A stretch of 64,000 bases of DNA from Streptomyces cyaneogriseus subsp. noncyanogenus (GTDB lineage: Bacteria > Actinomycetota > Actinomycetes > Streptomycetales > Streptomycetaceae): assembly GCF_000931445.1 (NCBI RefSeq), contig NZ_CP010849.1, forward strand, positions 7,254,001-7,318,000, written 5' to 3'. Numbering within the stretch: position 1 is the first letter of the stretch; every line of letters starts with the position of its first letter. The notes below the pieces were generated by a model. The model saw nothing but the letters and a program-made list of their open reading frames with translations. It searched no databases and was not told the DNA's origin. A program made the position numbers and the translations under genes. Shown piece after piece: positions 1-8,060 of the stretch.

Positions 1-357
1 GTTGTTGGCCAGGACGCACACGTCCGGCCGGGCCACGGTCACCGCGGGCAGGTTGGCGGGGTGCATGCGGTAGTGGACGGCCTTGCCGGGGGCGAAGGCG
101 CCGTCGCGCGTGACCGCCGTCTCCAGGTTGACGATCCGGGCGTCCGGAGCGGTCTCCTCCAGCAGGTTCAGTGCCTCGCCCCACGGCCACTCGGGCGGCA
201 CCGGCGCGGGCACGGGGCCGCTCGCCGCCTCCGCCAGCCGCACGTAGGTCCGCGCGTCGCGCACGTACTCCTCGCGCAACTCCGGATCGCCGGGGTGCGC
301 GAGGATCTGGTCGACGCCGCGCCCGAGCATCACATCACCGCACAGGAACAGCGTCAC
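1..357 (-). CDS. CapA-family protein, N-terminal part (gene runs off the left edge)
   Basis: The visible 119 residues read from a GTG at 357 and run open to base 1, so the C-terminal part lies outside the window. The start (VTLFLCGDVMLGRGVDQIL) and the later segment IVNLETAVT are typical of the CapA / poly-gamma-glutamate-capsule family, which has a calcineurin-like metallophosphatase fold; the Asp in GDVM and the Asn-Leu-Glu motif lie in its metal-site region. Family members occur in capsule synthesis but also as uncharacterised single-copy proteins in Streptomyces, so the substrate is unknown. A GGAGG lies about 15 bases upstream of the chosen GTG; a GTG five codons further upstream is an alternative. 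The 386 bp between this gene and the next, divergent gene must hold both promoters. Confidence 0.75.
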   Translation of the reverse strand, partial: MTLFLCGDVMLGRGVDQILAHPGDPELREEYVRDARTYVRLAEAASGPVPAPVPPEWPWGEALNLLEETAPDARIVNLETAVTRDGAFAPGKAVHYRMHPANLPAVTVARPDVCVLANN

Positions 358-743
358 CGTGCCGCCGCCCACGCCTCCACCGTAGGGGCGTGGCTCCGGT
401 AGGCGCCAAAACGGGCGATGCGGCGGTCCCGAACTGCGGAGGGCCCGGGCCGCCGTGAGGGAGTTTCGGGCGCGAGGGCCCCGAGCGGAGCGCCGAGTGG
501 CGACCACGCCGCCGCCCGAGACCAGCAGCCCGGCACCGGGGAGCGGAGGGGCGCCCTCGGGAGTGACGCTCCCCTATTTAGGAGCACTTGCTTCAAAACT
601 CGGATAGGGTGAGGGCGTCCCGAAGGGGCGGCTCTGCGGCTCCCGTTGCCAGGAGCGTTCAGCGGGAGGCGCCGGCCGGCCGATCCGCCTGCACACGCCT
701 TCCGCCGGCCTTCCCCGCTTCCCTCACTCCAAGGAGGAATTCC

Positions 744-1154
744 GTGATCGACACATCCGGTGCCCCGCAGCGCGTCCGCGTCACCGCCGATCCCGACTGG
801 TACGCCCCGGCCGGCATCGCGCTCGGCATCCGCGTCGGCGACCTCGTCTTCACCTCGGGCCAGGGGCCGATGGACGAGCACGGCACGACGGTCGGCAAGG
901 GCGACTTCGAGGCCCAGGCCCGGCAGGCGCTGGCCAACCTCGCCCTCGTCCTGAAGAACGCCGGTTCCGGTCTCGACCGGGTCGTCAAGGCGACCGTGTT
1001 CGTCACCGACATCGCCCGGCACGGGGAAGCCTTCGCGCGGCTCAGGGCCGAGTATTTCGTCCCGCACACGTTCGCCGAGTCCTTCGTCGAGGTCTCCTCC
1101 CTCGCCGATCCGGAGTGGCTGATCGAGATCGAGGCCCTCGCGGTGGCGGGATGA
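744..1154 (+). CDS. RidA/YjgF/YER057c-family protein (enamine/imine deaminase)
   Basis: The protein is 136 residues, the normal length for the RidA family of small trimeric proteins that hydrolyse reactive enamine and imine intermediates in the cytosol. Family features are the segment IRVGDLVFTSGQGPMD near residue 30, then LKNAGSGLDRVVKATVFVTD and a C-terminal Glu-rich end (LIEIEALAVAG). The canonical RidA arginine near residue 105 is not obvious, so this is probably one of the Rid subgroups rather than RidA proper. The start is the GTG at 744, set by a strong AAGGAGG at 731-737; the open frame upstream of it has no family similarity. The gene stands alone and is followed 47 bp later by a TetR gene on the same strand, which may regulate it. 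Confidence 0.85.
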   Translation: MIDTSGAPQRVRVTADPDWYAPAGIALGIRVGDLVFTSGQGPMDEHGTTVGKGDFEAQARQALANLALVLKNAGSGLDRVVKATVFVTDIARHGEAFARLRAEYFVPHTFAESFVEVSSLADPEWLIEIEALAVAG

Positions 1155-1189
1155 GCCCCGGGGTTTCCGTGCGGTCGCTCCAAAATCCG

Positions 1190-1195
1190 TAGGAT
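1190..1195 (+). promoter_or_regulatory. Candidate -10 box (TAGGAT) of a leaderless transcript
   Basis: TAGGAT ends seven bases before the ATG of the TetR gene at 1202, so transcription would start at or next to the start codon. No Shine-Dalgarno site is present, which fits a leaderless mRNA, common among Streptomyces regulators. No clear TTGAC-type -35 box is visible 17-18 bp upstream. Confidence 0.4.
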
Positions 1196-1201
1196 GCGGG
1201 T

Positions 1202-1780
1202 ATGGCCAGGCCCAGGAAGTTCGACGAGACGCAGGCCCTCGCCGCCGCCATGGAGACCTTCTGGCGGCGGGGGTACGAGGCCACCTCGACCCGGGATCTG
1301 TCCGACTCGACGGGCCTCGGCCAGTCGAGCCTGTACAACGCGTTCGGTGACAAGCGCGAGTTGTACCTGCGGGCCCTGCGCCACTACTACGAGACGCACA
1401 CCGCCGAGCAGACCGCCTTCCTCGCCCGGCCCGGTCCGGTCAAGGACCGGCTGCGGGAGCTGATGGTCCGCGCCCTCGACGCCGACCTGTCGGACCCCGA
1501 CGCATCCGGATGCTTCTCCATCAACGCATCGGTCGAGATAGCCCGCTCGGACGACGACGTCCGGGAGGAGGTCCGGCGGCACTTCACCACGGTGGAGCAG
1601 GCGCTGGCCGAGACCATCGCGCGGGGGCAGCGCTCCGGCGAGATCTCCCCGGAGCACAGCGCCGGGACGCTCGCCCGCCAGGTGCTCAGCACCTACTACG
1701 GACTGCGCGTGCTCGCCCGGGTCCACAAGGACAGGAACGCCCTGCTCGGTGTGGTGGAAAGCGCCGTCTCCGCCCTCTGA
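1202..1780 (+). CDS. TetR/AcrR-family transcriptional regulator
   Basis: The protein is 192 residues with an N-terminal TetR helix-turn-helix (about residues 5-52: FDETQALAAAMETFWRRGYE, then TSTRDLSDSTGLGQSSLYNAFGDKRELY) and an all-helical C-terminal ligand domain. It resembles the TetR subgroup that controls small oxidoreductases and reactive-electrophile responses, but the ligand cannot be read from sequence. The ATG at 1202 has no ribosome binding site and follows a TAGGAT box at leaderless spacing. It lies just downstream of the RidA-like gene on the same strand. The palindromic operator usual for this family was not found in the 47-bp gap. Confidence 0.85.
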   Translation: MARPRKFDETQALAAAMETFWRRGYEATSTRDLSDSTGLGQSSLYNAFGDKRELYLRALRHYYETHTAEQTAFLARPGPVKDRLRELMVRALDADLSDPDASGCFSINASVEIARSDDDVREEVRRHFTTVEQALAETIARGQRSGEISPEHSAGTLARQVLSTYYGLRVLARVHKDRNALLGVVESAVSAL

Positions 1781-1930
1781 CCGGCGCTCGCGCCGGGCTG
1801 GGGAACGCCGGAGGCGCCCAGGGTTGACGGGCGCGCGGATTGCCGTACCCCGCCCGACATGGCGGCCCCCGGCGCGGGTACCGCGGAGGCGTGGGGGACC
1901 CGAGGGGGACGCGAGCCGCTGGAGGTCGCG

Positions 1931-3343
1931 ATGGAACTGGTCGAGGAGCGCCCCTGCCGCTACCGCATCGAGCGGCACGGCGCGATGCGGGTGCCCGGCG
2001 TGGTGTTCGCCTCCCGTGATCTGCTGGCCGACGCCGAGAAGTCCTTGGCGCAGGTCGTCAACGTGGCCACGGTGCCGGGCATCGTGGGCGCCTCGTACGC
2101 CATGCCGGACATCCACTGGGGCTACGGCTTCCCGATCGGCGGCGTGGCCGCCACCGACGTCGACGAGGGCGGCGTCGTCTCGCCCGGCGGGGTCGGCTTC
2201 GACATCTCCTGCGGGGTGCGGCTGCTGGCCGCCGACGCCCGGGGCGGGGAGCTGCGGCGGGCCCTGCCCGCCGTCATGGACGGCCTGGACCGGGCGATCC
2301 CGCGCGGCGCGGGCCCCGGCGGCGTATGGCGGCCCTCCGGCGCCGGACCGCTGGAGCGGATCCTCGCGGACGGCTCCCGGTACGCGGTGGAGGAGGGGTA
2401 CGGCGAGGAACGCGACCTCGCCCGCTGCGAGGACGGCGGCGCGGTCGCCGGTGCCGATGTGACGCAGGTCGGCGAGCGGGCCCGGCAGCGCGGTCTGGCC
2501 CAGGTGGGCAGCCTCGGGTCGGGAAACCACTTCCTGGAGGTCCAGCAGGTCGCCGAGGTCTACGACACGGCGGTCGCCGAGGCGTTCGGGCTCACCGACG
2601 GACAGGTGTGCGTGATGATCCACTGCGGCTCGCGGGGCCTGGGACACCAGATCTGCACCGACCACGTCCGGGCGATGGACCGCGCCATGGCCCGCTACGG
2701 CATCACCGTCCCCGACCGGCAGCTGGCCTGCGCCCCGGTCGACTCGCCCGAGGGGGAGGCGTACCTGGGCGCGATGGCCGCCGCCGCCAACTACGGCCGC
2801 GCCAACCGCCAGCTCCTCACCCACGCGGCCCGGGAGGTGTTCCGGCGGGCCGCGGGCGCGCGGCTGTCGCTGGTGTACGACGTGTCCCACAACCTGGCCA
2901 AGGCCGAGACGCACGACGTGGCGGGACGGCCCCGCCGGCTCTGCGTGCACCGCAAGGGAGCCACCCGCGCCTTCCCGCCGGGCCACCCGGAACTGCCGCC
3001 GGATCTGCGCCGGTCCGGGCAGCCGGTGCTGATCCCCGGCACCATGGGCACCGCCTCCTACGTGCTGACCGGGGTCATCGGCGGCGACGCCTTCCACTCC
3101 ACCTGCCACGGCGCGGGCCGGGTGCTCAGCCGCCACCAGGCCGCCCGCGCGGTCACCGGCAAGGAGGTGCGGGCCAGGCTCGACGCGGCCGGCATCGCGG
3201 TGCGCCCGCGTTCCTGGCGCGGCCTGGCCGAGGAGACGCCCGAGGCGTACAAGGACGTGAGCGCGGTGGTGGCCGCGAGCGAGCGTGCCGGGCTGTGCCG
3301 CACGGTGGCCCGGCTGGTGCCGCTGGGGGTGGTCAAGGGCTGA
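1931..3343 (+). CDS. rtcB: RNA-splicing ligase RtcB
   Basis: The 470-residue protein is a full-length RtcB, the Mn- and GTP-dependent ligase that joins RNA 2',3'-cyclic-phosphate or 3'-phosphate ends to 5'-hydroxyl ends. Visible motifs include the metal-binding GFDISCGVRLL (Asp91, Cys94), GSLGSGNHFLEVQ, IHCGSRGLGHQ, VYDVSHNLAK and the C-terminal HGAGRVLSR containing the histidine that is guanylylated. The start is the ATG at 1931 with GGAGG at 1921-1925; it begins MELVEE as in many homologues, whereas the in-frame ATG at 1859 adds 24 unconserved residues. The gene for archease, the RtcB activator, faces it about 100 bp downstream, which supports a functional RNA-repair pair. Confidence 0.95.
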   Translation: MELVEERPCRYRIERHGAMRVPGVVFASRDLLADAEKSLAQVVNVATVPGIVGASYAMPDIHWGYGFPIGGVAATDVDEGGVVSPGGVGFDISCGVRLLAADARGGELRRALPAVMDGLDRAIPRGAGPGGVWRPSGAGPLERILADGSRYAVEEGYGEERDLARCEDGGAVAGADVTQVGERARQRGLAQVGSLGSGNHFLEVQQVAEVYDTAVAEAFGLTDGQVCVMIHCGSRGLGHQICTDHVRAMDRAMARYGITVPDRQLACAPVDSPEGEAYLGAMAAAANYGRANRQLLTHAAREVFRRAAGARLSLVYDVSHNLAKAETHDVAGRPRRLCVHRKGATRAFPPGHPELPPDLRRSGQPVLIPGTMGTASYVLTGVIGGDAFHSTCHGAGRVLSRHQAARAVTGKEVRARLDAAGIAVRPRSWRGLAEETPEAYKDVSAVVAASERAGLCRTVARLVPLGVVKG

Positions 3344-3392
3344 CGGCGGCCCCGCGCCGGTCCGCGTCCGGGGCCGCCCGGCCGCCGCGGCG

Positions 3393-3412
3393 ACCGCCCC
3401 GCACCGGGCGGT
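3393..3412. terminator. Hairpin between convergent rtcB and archease genes
   Basis: A perfect 7-bp stem (ACCGCCC at 3393-3399 with GGGCGGT at 3406-3412) with a 6-base loop lies in the 96 bp between the two convergent stop codons. It has no T-tract, as is usual for Streptomyces, and could serve both directions. Confidence 0.5.
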
Positions 3413-3439
3413 GATGGCCCGGGGCGCCGCGGGTGCGCC

Positions 3440-3895
3440 TCACGCGTCGACCGTCACCGCGCACGACCACCCGTACGCGTCCGGTCCGATCCGCAGCTCG
3501 TGCCAGGCCACGGCCTTCGGCGCGGCCCCGGTGATCTCGACCTCCGCCAGCCCGGCCACCGCGAGCCTGACGTCGAGGCCGCCGTCGTCCTCGTCCGCCT
3601 CCACGTCCACCGGCACCTGGCCGTGGACCTCCAGCCGGAAGATGACCTCGTCCAGCAGCATGGCCAGCAGGTCCTCGTCGCAGCCCTCCGCCAGCCGCAC
3701 GCGGTCCACGGCCGTGGGCCGCACCCCGGAGACGTCCGCGAAGCACTCCACCATCGCCAGCACCGCCTCCGCCAGACACCGTTCCCGGCTCGACGCCCAG
3801 GCCTCGATACGGATGTCGGCGGTGTGCGGCACCGCCCGGTGGCCGCTCTCGCCCCGCTCCCGCGCCTGCCTGTCGTCGCCCGTGTCCCCGAGCAT
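3440..3895 (-). CDS. Archease, RtcB-activating protein
   Basis: The protein is about 151 residues. The segment GHRAVPHTADIRIEAW (residues 18-33) carries the archease HTAD motif with its metal-binding Asp. LLAMLLDEVIFRLEV and the C-terminal WHELRIGPDAYGWSCAVTVDA complete the family pattern. Archease speeds RtcB turnover and guanylylation, and this gene converges on rtcB. The start is uncertain: the ATG at 3895 gives a length close to the family norm, while a GTG at 3940 would add 15 unconserved residues; neither has a strong ribosome binding site. Convergent rather than co-directional placement means the pair is not one operon. Confidence 0.85.
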   Translation of the reverse strand: MLGDTGDDRQARERGESGHRAVPHTADIRIEAWASSRERCLAEAVLAMVECFADVSGVRPTAVDRVRLAEGCDEDLLAMLLDEVIFRLEVHGQVPVDVEADEDDGGLDVRLAVAGLAEVEITGAAPKAVAWHELRIGPDAYGWSCAVTVDA

Positions 3896-4055
3896 GTCCA
3901 CCGCCTGTCCCGTCACCGCGCCCTCGTGCGACGCGCACACTCCGCCCTGCTGCCGTGTCGCTGTACCGCTGCACCGCCGTGCACGACTATGGAGTTGCCT
4001 GTGTGCCCGGCGTCACACGTCGTGGAGGCCGCGCCGCACGGCGGAAAGCCGGCAG

Positions 4056-4176
4056 AACCCGAGGACGCCCGGCAGGAATCGAGGGGCGTCCGGGGGAACC
4101 CGAGGAAGTTCGGAAGAACCCGAGGAGATCCCGAAGGGCCCGAGGAGGTCCGCGCGGGCCCGAGGGAACTCCCTGA
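4056..4176. repeat. Six copies of a 20-bp degenerate tandem repeat
   Basis: Units begin at 4056, 4077, 4097, 4117, 4137 and 4157, a period of 20-21 bp. Each opens with a form of AACCCGAGGA (AATCGAGGGG in unit 2, GGCCCGAGGA in unit 5, GGCCCGAGGG in unit 6). The middle units are the most alike. The array ends next to the ribosome binding site of the following hydrolase gene, so it lies in that gene's leader or promoter region. Confidence 0.8.
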
Positions 4177-4192
4177 CGGGAGGAGGCCGCCG

Positions 4193-4849
4193 ATGATCTC
4201 CCGACCGGTCGCGGTACCCGCCGCCGACGCCACCCTGGCGGGAGACCTCGCCGTACCGGAGCCCGCCCGGGCCGTCGTGCTCTTCGCGCACGGCAGCGGC
4301 AGCTCCCGGCACAGCCCGCGCAACCGCAGGGTCGCCGAGGCCCTGCGCGCCGCCGGGCTCGGCACCCTGCTGATGGACCTGCTCACCGAGGACGAGGAGA
4401 GACGGGACGTGCTCACCGCCGAGCACCGCTTCGACATCCCCTTGCTGGGCCACCGCCTGGTGGCCGCCGTCGACTGGCTGGAGAGCGGGCCCGGCACGCG
4501 CGGGCTGCCGGTCGCCCTGTTCGGGGCCAGCACCGGTGCCGCGGCGGCCCTGGTGGCCGCCGCCGAGCGGCCCGGCCGGGTGCTCACCGTCGTCTCGCGC
4601 GGCGGACGGCCCGACCTGGCCGGCGACGCCCTGCCCGCCGTACGGGCACCGGTGCTGCTGATCGTGGGCGGCCGGGACGAGCAGGTGCTGCGGCTGAACC
4701 AGGAGGCGGCCCGGCGCCTGCACGCCCCGCACGACCTGCGGATCGTTCCCGGCGCCACCCATCTGTTCGAGGAGCCCGGCGCCCTGGACCGGGTCGCCGA
4801 AGCCGCCCGGGAGTGGTGCGACGAGCGCCTGCGCGCCCTGTCCGGCTGA
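4193..4849 (+). CDS. Alpha/beta hydrolase, dienelactone-hydrolase-like
   Basis: The 218-residue protein has an alpha/beta-hydrolase layout: an oxyanion segment FAHGSGSSRH (31-40), nucleophile elbow GASTG (Ser113), acid Asp162 in GGRDEQV, and base His190 in GATHLFEE. It belongs to the short dienelactone-hydrolase-like group that is often adjacent or fused to phosphoribosyltransferase domains; such a gene lies at 8061 here. The substrate is unknown. The start ATG at 4193 has a strong GGGAGGAGG at 4178-4186. The leader holds the 20-bp repeat array, which may affect expression. The gene converges on the FAD oxidoreductase gene at 4970. Confidence 0.85.
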   Translation: MISRPVAVPAADATLAGDLAVPEPARAVVLFAHGSGSSRHSPRNRRVAEALRAAGLGTLLMDLLTEDEERRDVLTAEHRFDIPLLGHRLVAAVDWLESGPGTRGLPVALFGASTGAAAALVAAAERPGRVLTVVSRGGRPDLAGDALPAVRAPVLLIVGGRDEQVLRLNQEAARRLHAPHDLRIVPGATHLFEEPGALDRVAEAAREWCDERLRALSG

Positions 4850-4882
4850 CCCCGGCGCCGTCACACCGCCCGGCCCGGCACC

Positions 4883-4900
4883 GCACCCCCGCGCGGGTGC
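4883..4900. terminator. Hairpin between convergent genes
   Basis: GCACCC (4883-4888) pairs with GGGTGC (4895-4900) around a 6-base loop, with partial pairing outside it, in the 120-bp gap between the hydrolase and the oppositely directed FAD oxidoreductase. It is GC-rich with no T-tract. Confidence 0.35.
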
Positions 4901-4969
4901 TGGGCCGGGCCGCCCGGCCGGTCGGCGCCCCACCGGCACGCCCGGGGCCGCCGTGCGGGCGGCGCGCCG

Positions 4970-6415
4970 TCAGGCCGGCGTGCCGAGACCGGTGCGCAGC
5001 CGGGCGCCCTGCCGCAGCAGCTCGCGCTGCACCAGCCGGTAGGGCACCCCCCGCGGCCCCTGGCCGTGTCGGATGGTCAGCGCGGCGGCCACGCCCGCGG
5101 CCTGCCCGGTCGCCATCGCGATCGGCATCACCCGGTACGAGGAGTGCGCCACGTGCGTCCCCGAGATGCACCGCCCCGCCACCAGCAGCCGGTCGGTCCC
5201 CTTCGGGACGAGGCAGCGCAGCGGGATGTCGTAGAAGCGCCCCATGGGCACCCGCTTCAGCACGGTGCCGGTACCGCGCGGGTTGTGGATGTCGATCGGG
5301 TAGGCGCCGTGTGCGACGACGTCCGGGAAGGGGCGGGCGGCCAGGATGTCGTGGCCGGTGAGCTGGTAGTCGCCGACCACGCGCCGGGTCTCCCGCACGC
5401 CGATGTGGGTGCCGCTCTGCACCACGTACGACTCCTCGAAACCGGGCACGCGGGTGCGCAGGAAGCGGTCGATCTGGGCGAGCTGGCGGCGTGCCGTGTA
5501 CTCCGCCCGGGTGAGGTCCCACACGCTGGTGCCCAGCACACGGGTGACCCGGGTGCTGTTGACGGCGACCTCGCGCGGGTGCGGGGTCGCGAACAACAGG
5601 ATGTCCTCGCGCGGCAGCCGCAGCTCCCCGGCGGCCCGGGCCTCCTCGATCAGGTCCCACAGGCCGTGCACCCCGCGCCACTGGTCGGGATGGGCGCGCA
5701 CGTAGTCGGCGAAGTCGGGCCGGGCGAAGTCCGCCACGCGGAACATCAGCGTCATCGGCTGCACCAGCCCGTCCTCGGGGCGGCCGATCTCGTACGACGC
5801 GCCGCAGGCCGCCGCGACGTCGCCGTCGCCGGTGCCGTCCACCACCACCCCGGCGTCGATCACCACCGGACCGGACTTCGTCTCGAACACCACCCGCCAG
5901 CCGGGGCCGTCCTCCAGGGGCAGGGCCGTGGAGGCGAAGGCGTGGAACAGCATCCGCACCCCCGCCTCGTCCAGCATCTCCAGCAGCGCCAGCTTGAACA
6001 GCTCCGGGTCGAAGGGGACCGTGTACCCGGTCTTCGGGGAGGGCGGCAGGCAGCCGCCGCGCCCCATGAGCCGGTCCAGCAGCTGCCAGAGAACGCCCGC
6101 GACCACCGGCTCCCCCTCGCCGTGGTCGGTGGGCAGCAGCCGGGAGTCGTCGCCGGACTCGCTGAAGGCGGCCTGCTTGTGCTCGTTGTGGAACGACATC
6201 AGCGGCATCACCAGCGCCACGGTCGCGTTGCCGCCGAGGAACCCGTAGCGCTCCACGAGGACCACGTCGGCTCCGGCGTCGGCCGCGGCGACCGCGGCCG
6301 CGAAACCGGACGGGCCGCCGCCGACCACGAGGACGTCGCACCGCCCGCCGTGCCGGGCCGGACGCGGGGGCAGGGTGACCGTGCGGGGTTCGCGGGGCTC
6401 TTCCAGGATCGGCAT
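4970..6415 (-). CDS. FAD-dependent oxidoreductase (FAD_oxidored family)
   Basis: The 481-residue protein has an N-terminal dinucleotide-binding fold (VLVVGGGPSGFAAAVAAADAG from residue 28) and the family segment GFLGGNATVALVMPLMSFHN. A second FAD-contact region is GTGDGDVAAACGA. The C-terminus, LLVAGRCISGTHVAHSSYRVMPI followed by ATGQAAGVAAAL, closes the FAD site. This family (PF12831-like) is cytosolic, has mostly uncharacterised members and often acts on sugar-like or hydroxylated substrates. The ATG at 6415 has GAGGAG five bases upstream. It lies 75 bp downstream of the pyruvyl-transferase-family gene on the same strand, so the two probably form an operon. No signal peptide is visible. Confidence 0.85.
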   Translation of the reverse strand: MPILEEPREPRTVTLPPRPARHGGRCDVLVVGGGPSGFAAAVAAADAGADVVLVERYGFLGGNATVALVMPLMSFHNEHKQAAFSESGDDSRLLPTDHGEGEPVVAGVLWQLLDRLMGRGGCLPPSPKTGYTVPFDPELFKLALLEMLDEAGVRMLFHAFASTALPLEDGPGWRVVFETKSGPVVIDAGVVVDGTGDGDVAAACGASYEIGRPEDGLVQPMTLMFRVADFARPDFADYVRAHPDQWRGVHGLWDLIEEARAAGELRLPREDILLFATPHPREVAVNSTRVTRVLGTSVWDLTRAEYTARRQLAQIDRFLRTRVPGFEESYVVQSGTHIGVRETRRVVGDYQLTGHDILAARPFPDVVAHGAYPIDIHNPRGTGTVLKRVPMGRFYDIPLRCLVPKGTDRLLVAGRCISGTHVAHSSYRVMPIAMATGQAAGVAAALTIRHGQGPRGVPYRLVQRELLRQGARLRTGLGTPA

Positions 6416-6490
6416 CGGTCTCCTCGGGCGGGCGGGGCTGTTCGGCGGGCTCGTGTCACGGCCGCTGCCGGCCCCTCGGCGGGCCGGGCG

Positions 6491-7747
6491 TCAGGCGATC
6501 AGCGGGCGGGGCTCGACGGGGCGGGGCGGCTCCGCCTGCGCCACACCGCCCGGCGCCTGCGCCTCGGCGGCCGTACCGGTGTCTTCGTCCCGCCGCCCGG
6601 CGTCGATCTCGTCGAGCAGGGCGCCGCAGCGCACACAGGTCTCCCGGGCGAGCGTGGTCAGCTCCCGCATACGGTCGCGCAGGTCATCCCGGCGCTGCGG
6701 ATACTCGTCCCACAGCCGGTCCACCTCCGCCAGCAGCAGCCCGGCCTGCTCCCGCGCCACGCCCACCAGGGCCGGGGCGCCGAGCCGGCGCGCGAAGTCG
6801 AACACCTTGCCGGAGTACGGCAGCGGCAGGACCGGCACACCGGACAGCGCCGCGAAGATCACGAAGTGCAGCCGCATGCCGACGGCCAGGTCCAGATGGC
6901 GCATGAAGCCCAGGACCTGCCCCGGGCTGTAGGCGCCGTGCAGGATGCGGCCCTTGTCCGGCGCGGTCATATGGGACAGCACGGCGTGTGCGTGCCGTAC
7001 GTCGTGGCGCTCCATCGGCAGGAACACCACATGCGCGTCGAGCCGCCGTACGAGGAAGTCCGCGACATCGGCGAGCAGCGCGTGGTAGTCGCCCTCGTCC
7101 AGCTTCTCGGCGGCCCGGCCCGGTTCCCGCACCGACATCCCCACCAGCCGGGCGTCGGTGGGCAGGCCCTCGCCGCGCAGCATCGCGTCGGTGAACGGCT
7201 CGGGCTCCAGCAGCAGCGCCGGATCGGCGGTGACGGTGACCTCGCGCTCCAGGCCGACCTCCTCCAGGACCAGCTTGGACTCCTGGTCCCGCACCACGAT
7301 GTCGTCCATGTCCGCCAGCACGCCGCGCACCGCCTCCCGGTCCTCCGCCTCCCGCAGCGGGCCGGCGCCCACGGCGTAGGCGAAGGTGGGCACGCCCCGG
7401 TCCTGCGCGGTGCGGACCAGCCGCAGATAGCGGCGGGCCTCGCTGTCGTAGAGGATGCCGCCGCCGCCCAGCACCAGCAGATCCAGCCCGGTCAGCGCCT
7501 CCGAGATGTGATTGCGGCTGACGCCCTCCCAGTCCAGGACGGTGTGGACGTCGGGATGGTGCGCGCGGGTGTGCTCCGCGTTGCGGCTGAAGACGACGAA
7601 GTGGGCGTCCGGCCGCTGCGCGCGCAGACAGTTCAGGATGCAGGTCAGGATCGACTCGTCGCCGATGTTGAAACCGCCGTACGAACCGAGCACGCCGATG
7701 CGCGGTCCCGGGCGGGCGGGCTGCGGAAGGGAGGGCGCAGTGGTCAT
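6491..7747 (-). CDS. Polysaccharide pyruvyl transferase family protein
   Basis: The protein is 418 residues. It has the family opening GVLGSYGGFNIGDESIL (residues 18-34), then LLVLGGGGILYD, YAVGAGPL, the conserved VGMRLHFVIFAALSGVP, and a variable charged tail of about 60 residues. Members transfer pyruvate from PEP onto glycans as ketals (CsaB, WcaK types), but many Streptomyces homologues are unassigned. The start ATG at 7747 has GGGAG eight bases upstream; an upstream in-frame ATG at 7855 adds an unconserved Arg/Pro-rich stretch. Its only same-strand partner is the FAD oxidoreductase 75 bp downstream. No glycosyltransferases lie nearby, so its acceptor is unclear. Confidence 0.85.
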   Translation of the reverse strand: MTTAPSLPQPARPGPRIGVLGSYGGFNIGDESILTCILNCLRAQRPDAHFVVFSRNAEHTRAHHPDVHTVLDWEGVSRNHISEALTGLDLLVLGGGGILYDSEARRYLRLVRTAQDRGVPTFAYAVGAGPLREAEDREAVRGVLADMDDIVVRDQESKLVLEEVGLEREVTVTADPALLLEPEPFTDAMLRGEGLPTDARLVGMSVREPGRAAEKLDEGDYHALLADVADFLVRRLDAHVVFLPMERHDVRHAHAVLSHMTAPDKGRILHGAYSPGQVLGFMRHLDLAVGMRLHFVIFAALSGVPVLPLPYSGKVFDFARRLGAPALVGVAREQAGLLLAEVDRLWDEYPQRRDDLRDRMRELTTLARETCVRCGALLDEIDAGRRDEDTGTAAEAQAPGGVAQAEPPRPVEPRPLIA

Positions 7748-8060
7748 CCGGAAACTCCCGTCACGTGCGGAGACGGCCGGGCTGCCGGCCGGGGCGCGAG
7801 GCGGTCGTGGCTCGCGCCGCGTGCCGGGTTGCCTGCGCCGACTGGTTGGAAACACTCCCTGCTCTCAATGGGTGAACACCGCATGGGCCCCCGCCGCCGG
7901 GGTCCGGCGGCGGGGCGTCGCATCGGCCGGCACCCCGGCGGGTACGTGGGGCATATCGGGACGGACGGGAAACAAGCCGGTTGTCCGGAGAACCGGGAGA
8001 GCGGGGGAGCCGGGAAGGGGGCCGGGGGAGGGGGAAGCCGGGGAAGGAGGATCAGCGGCC

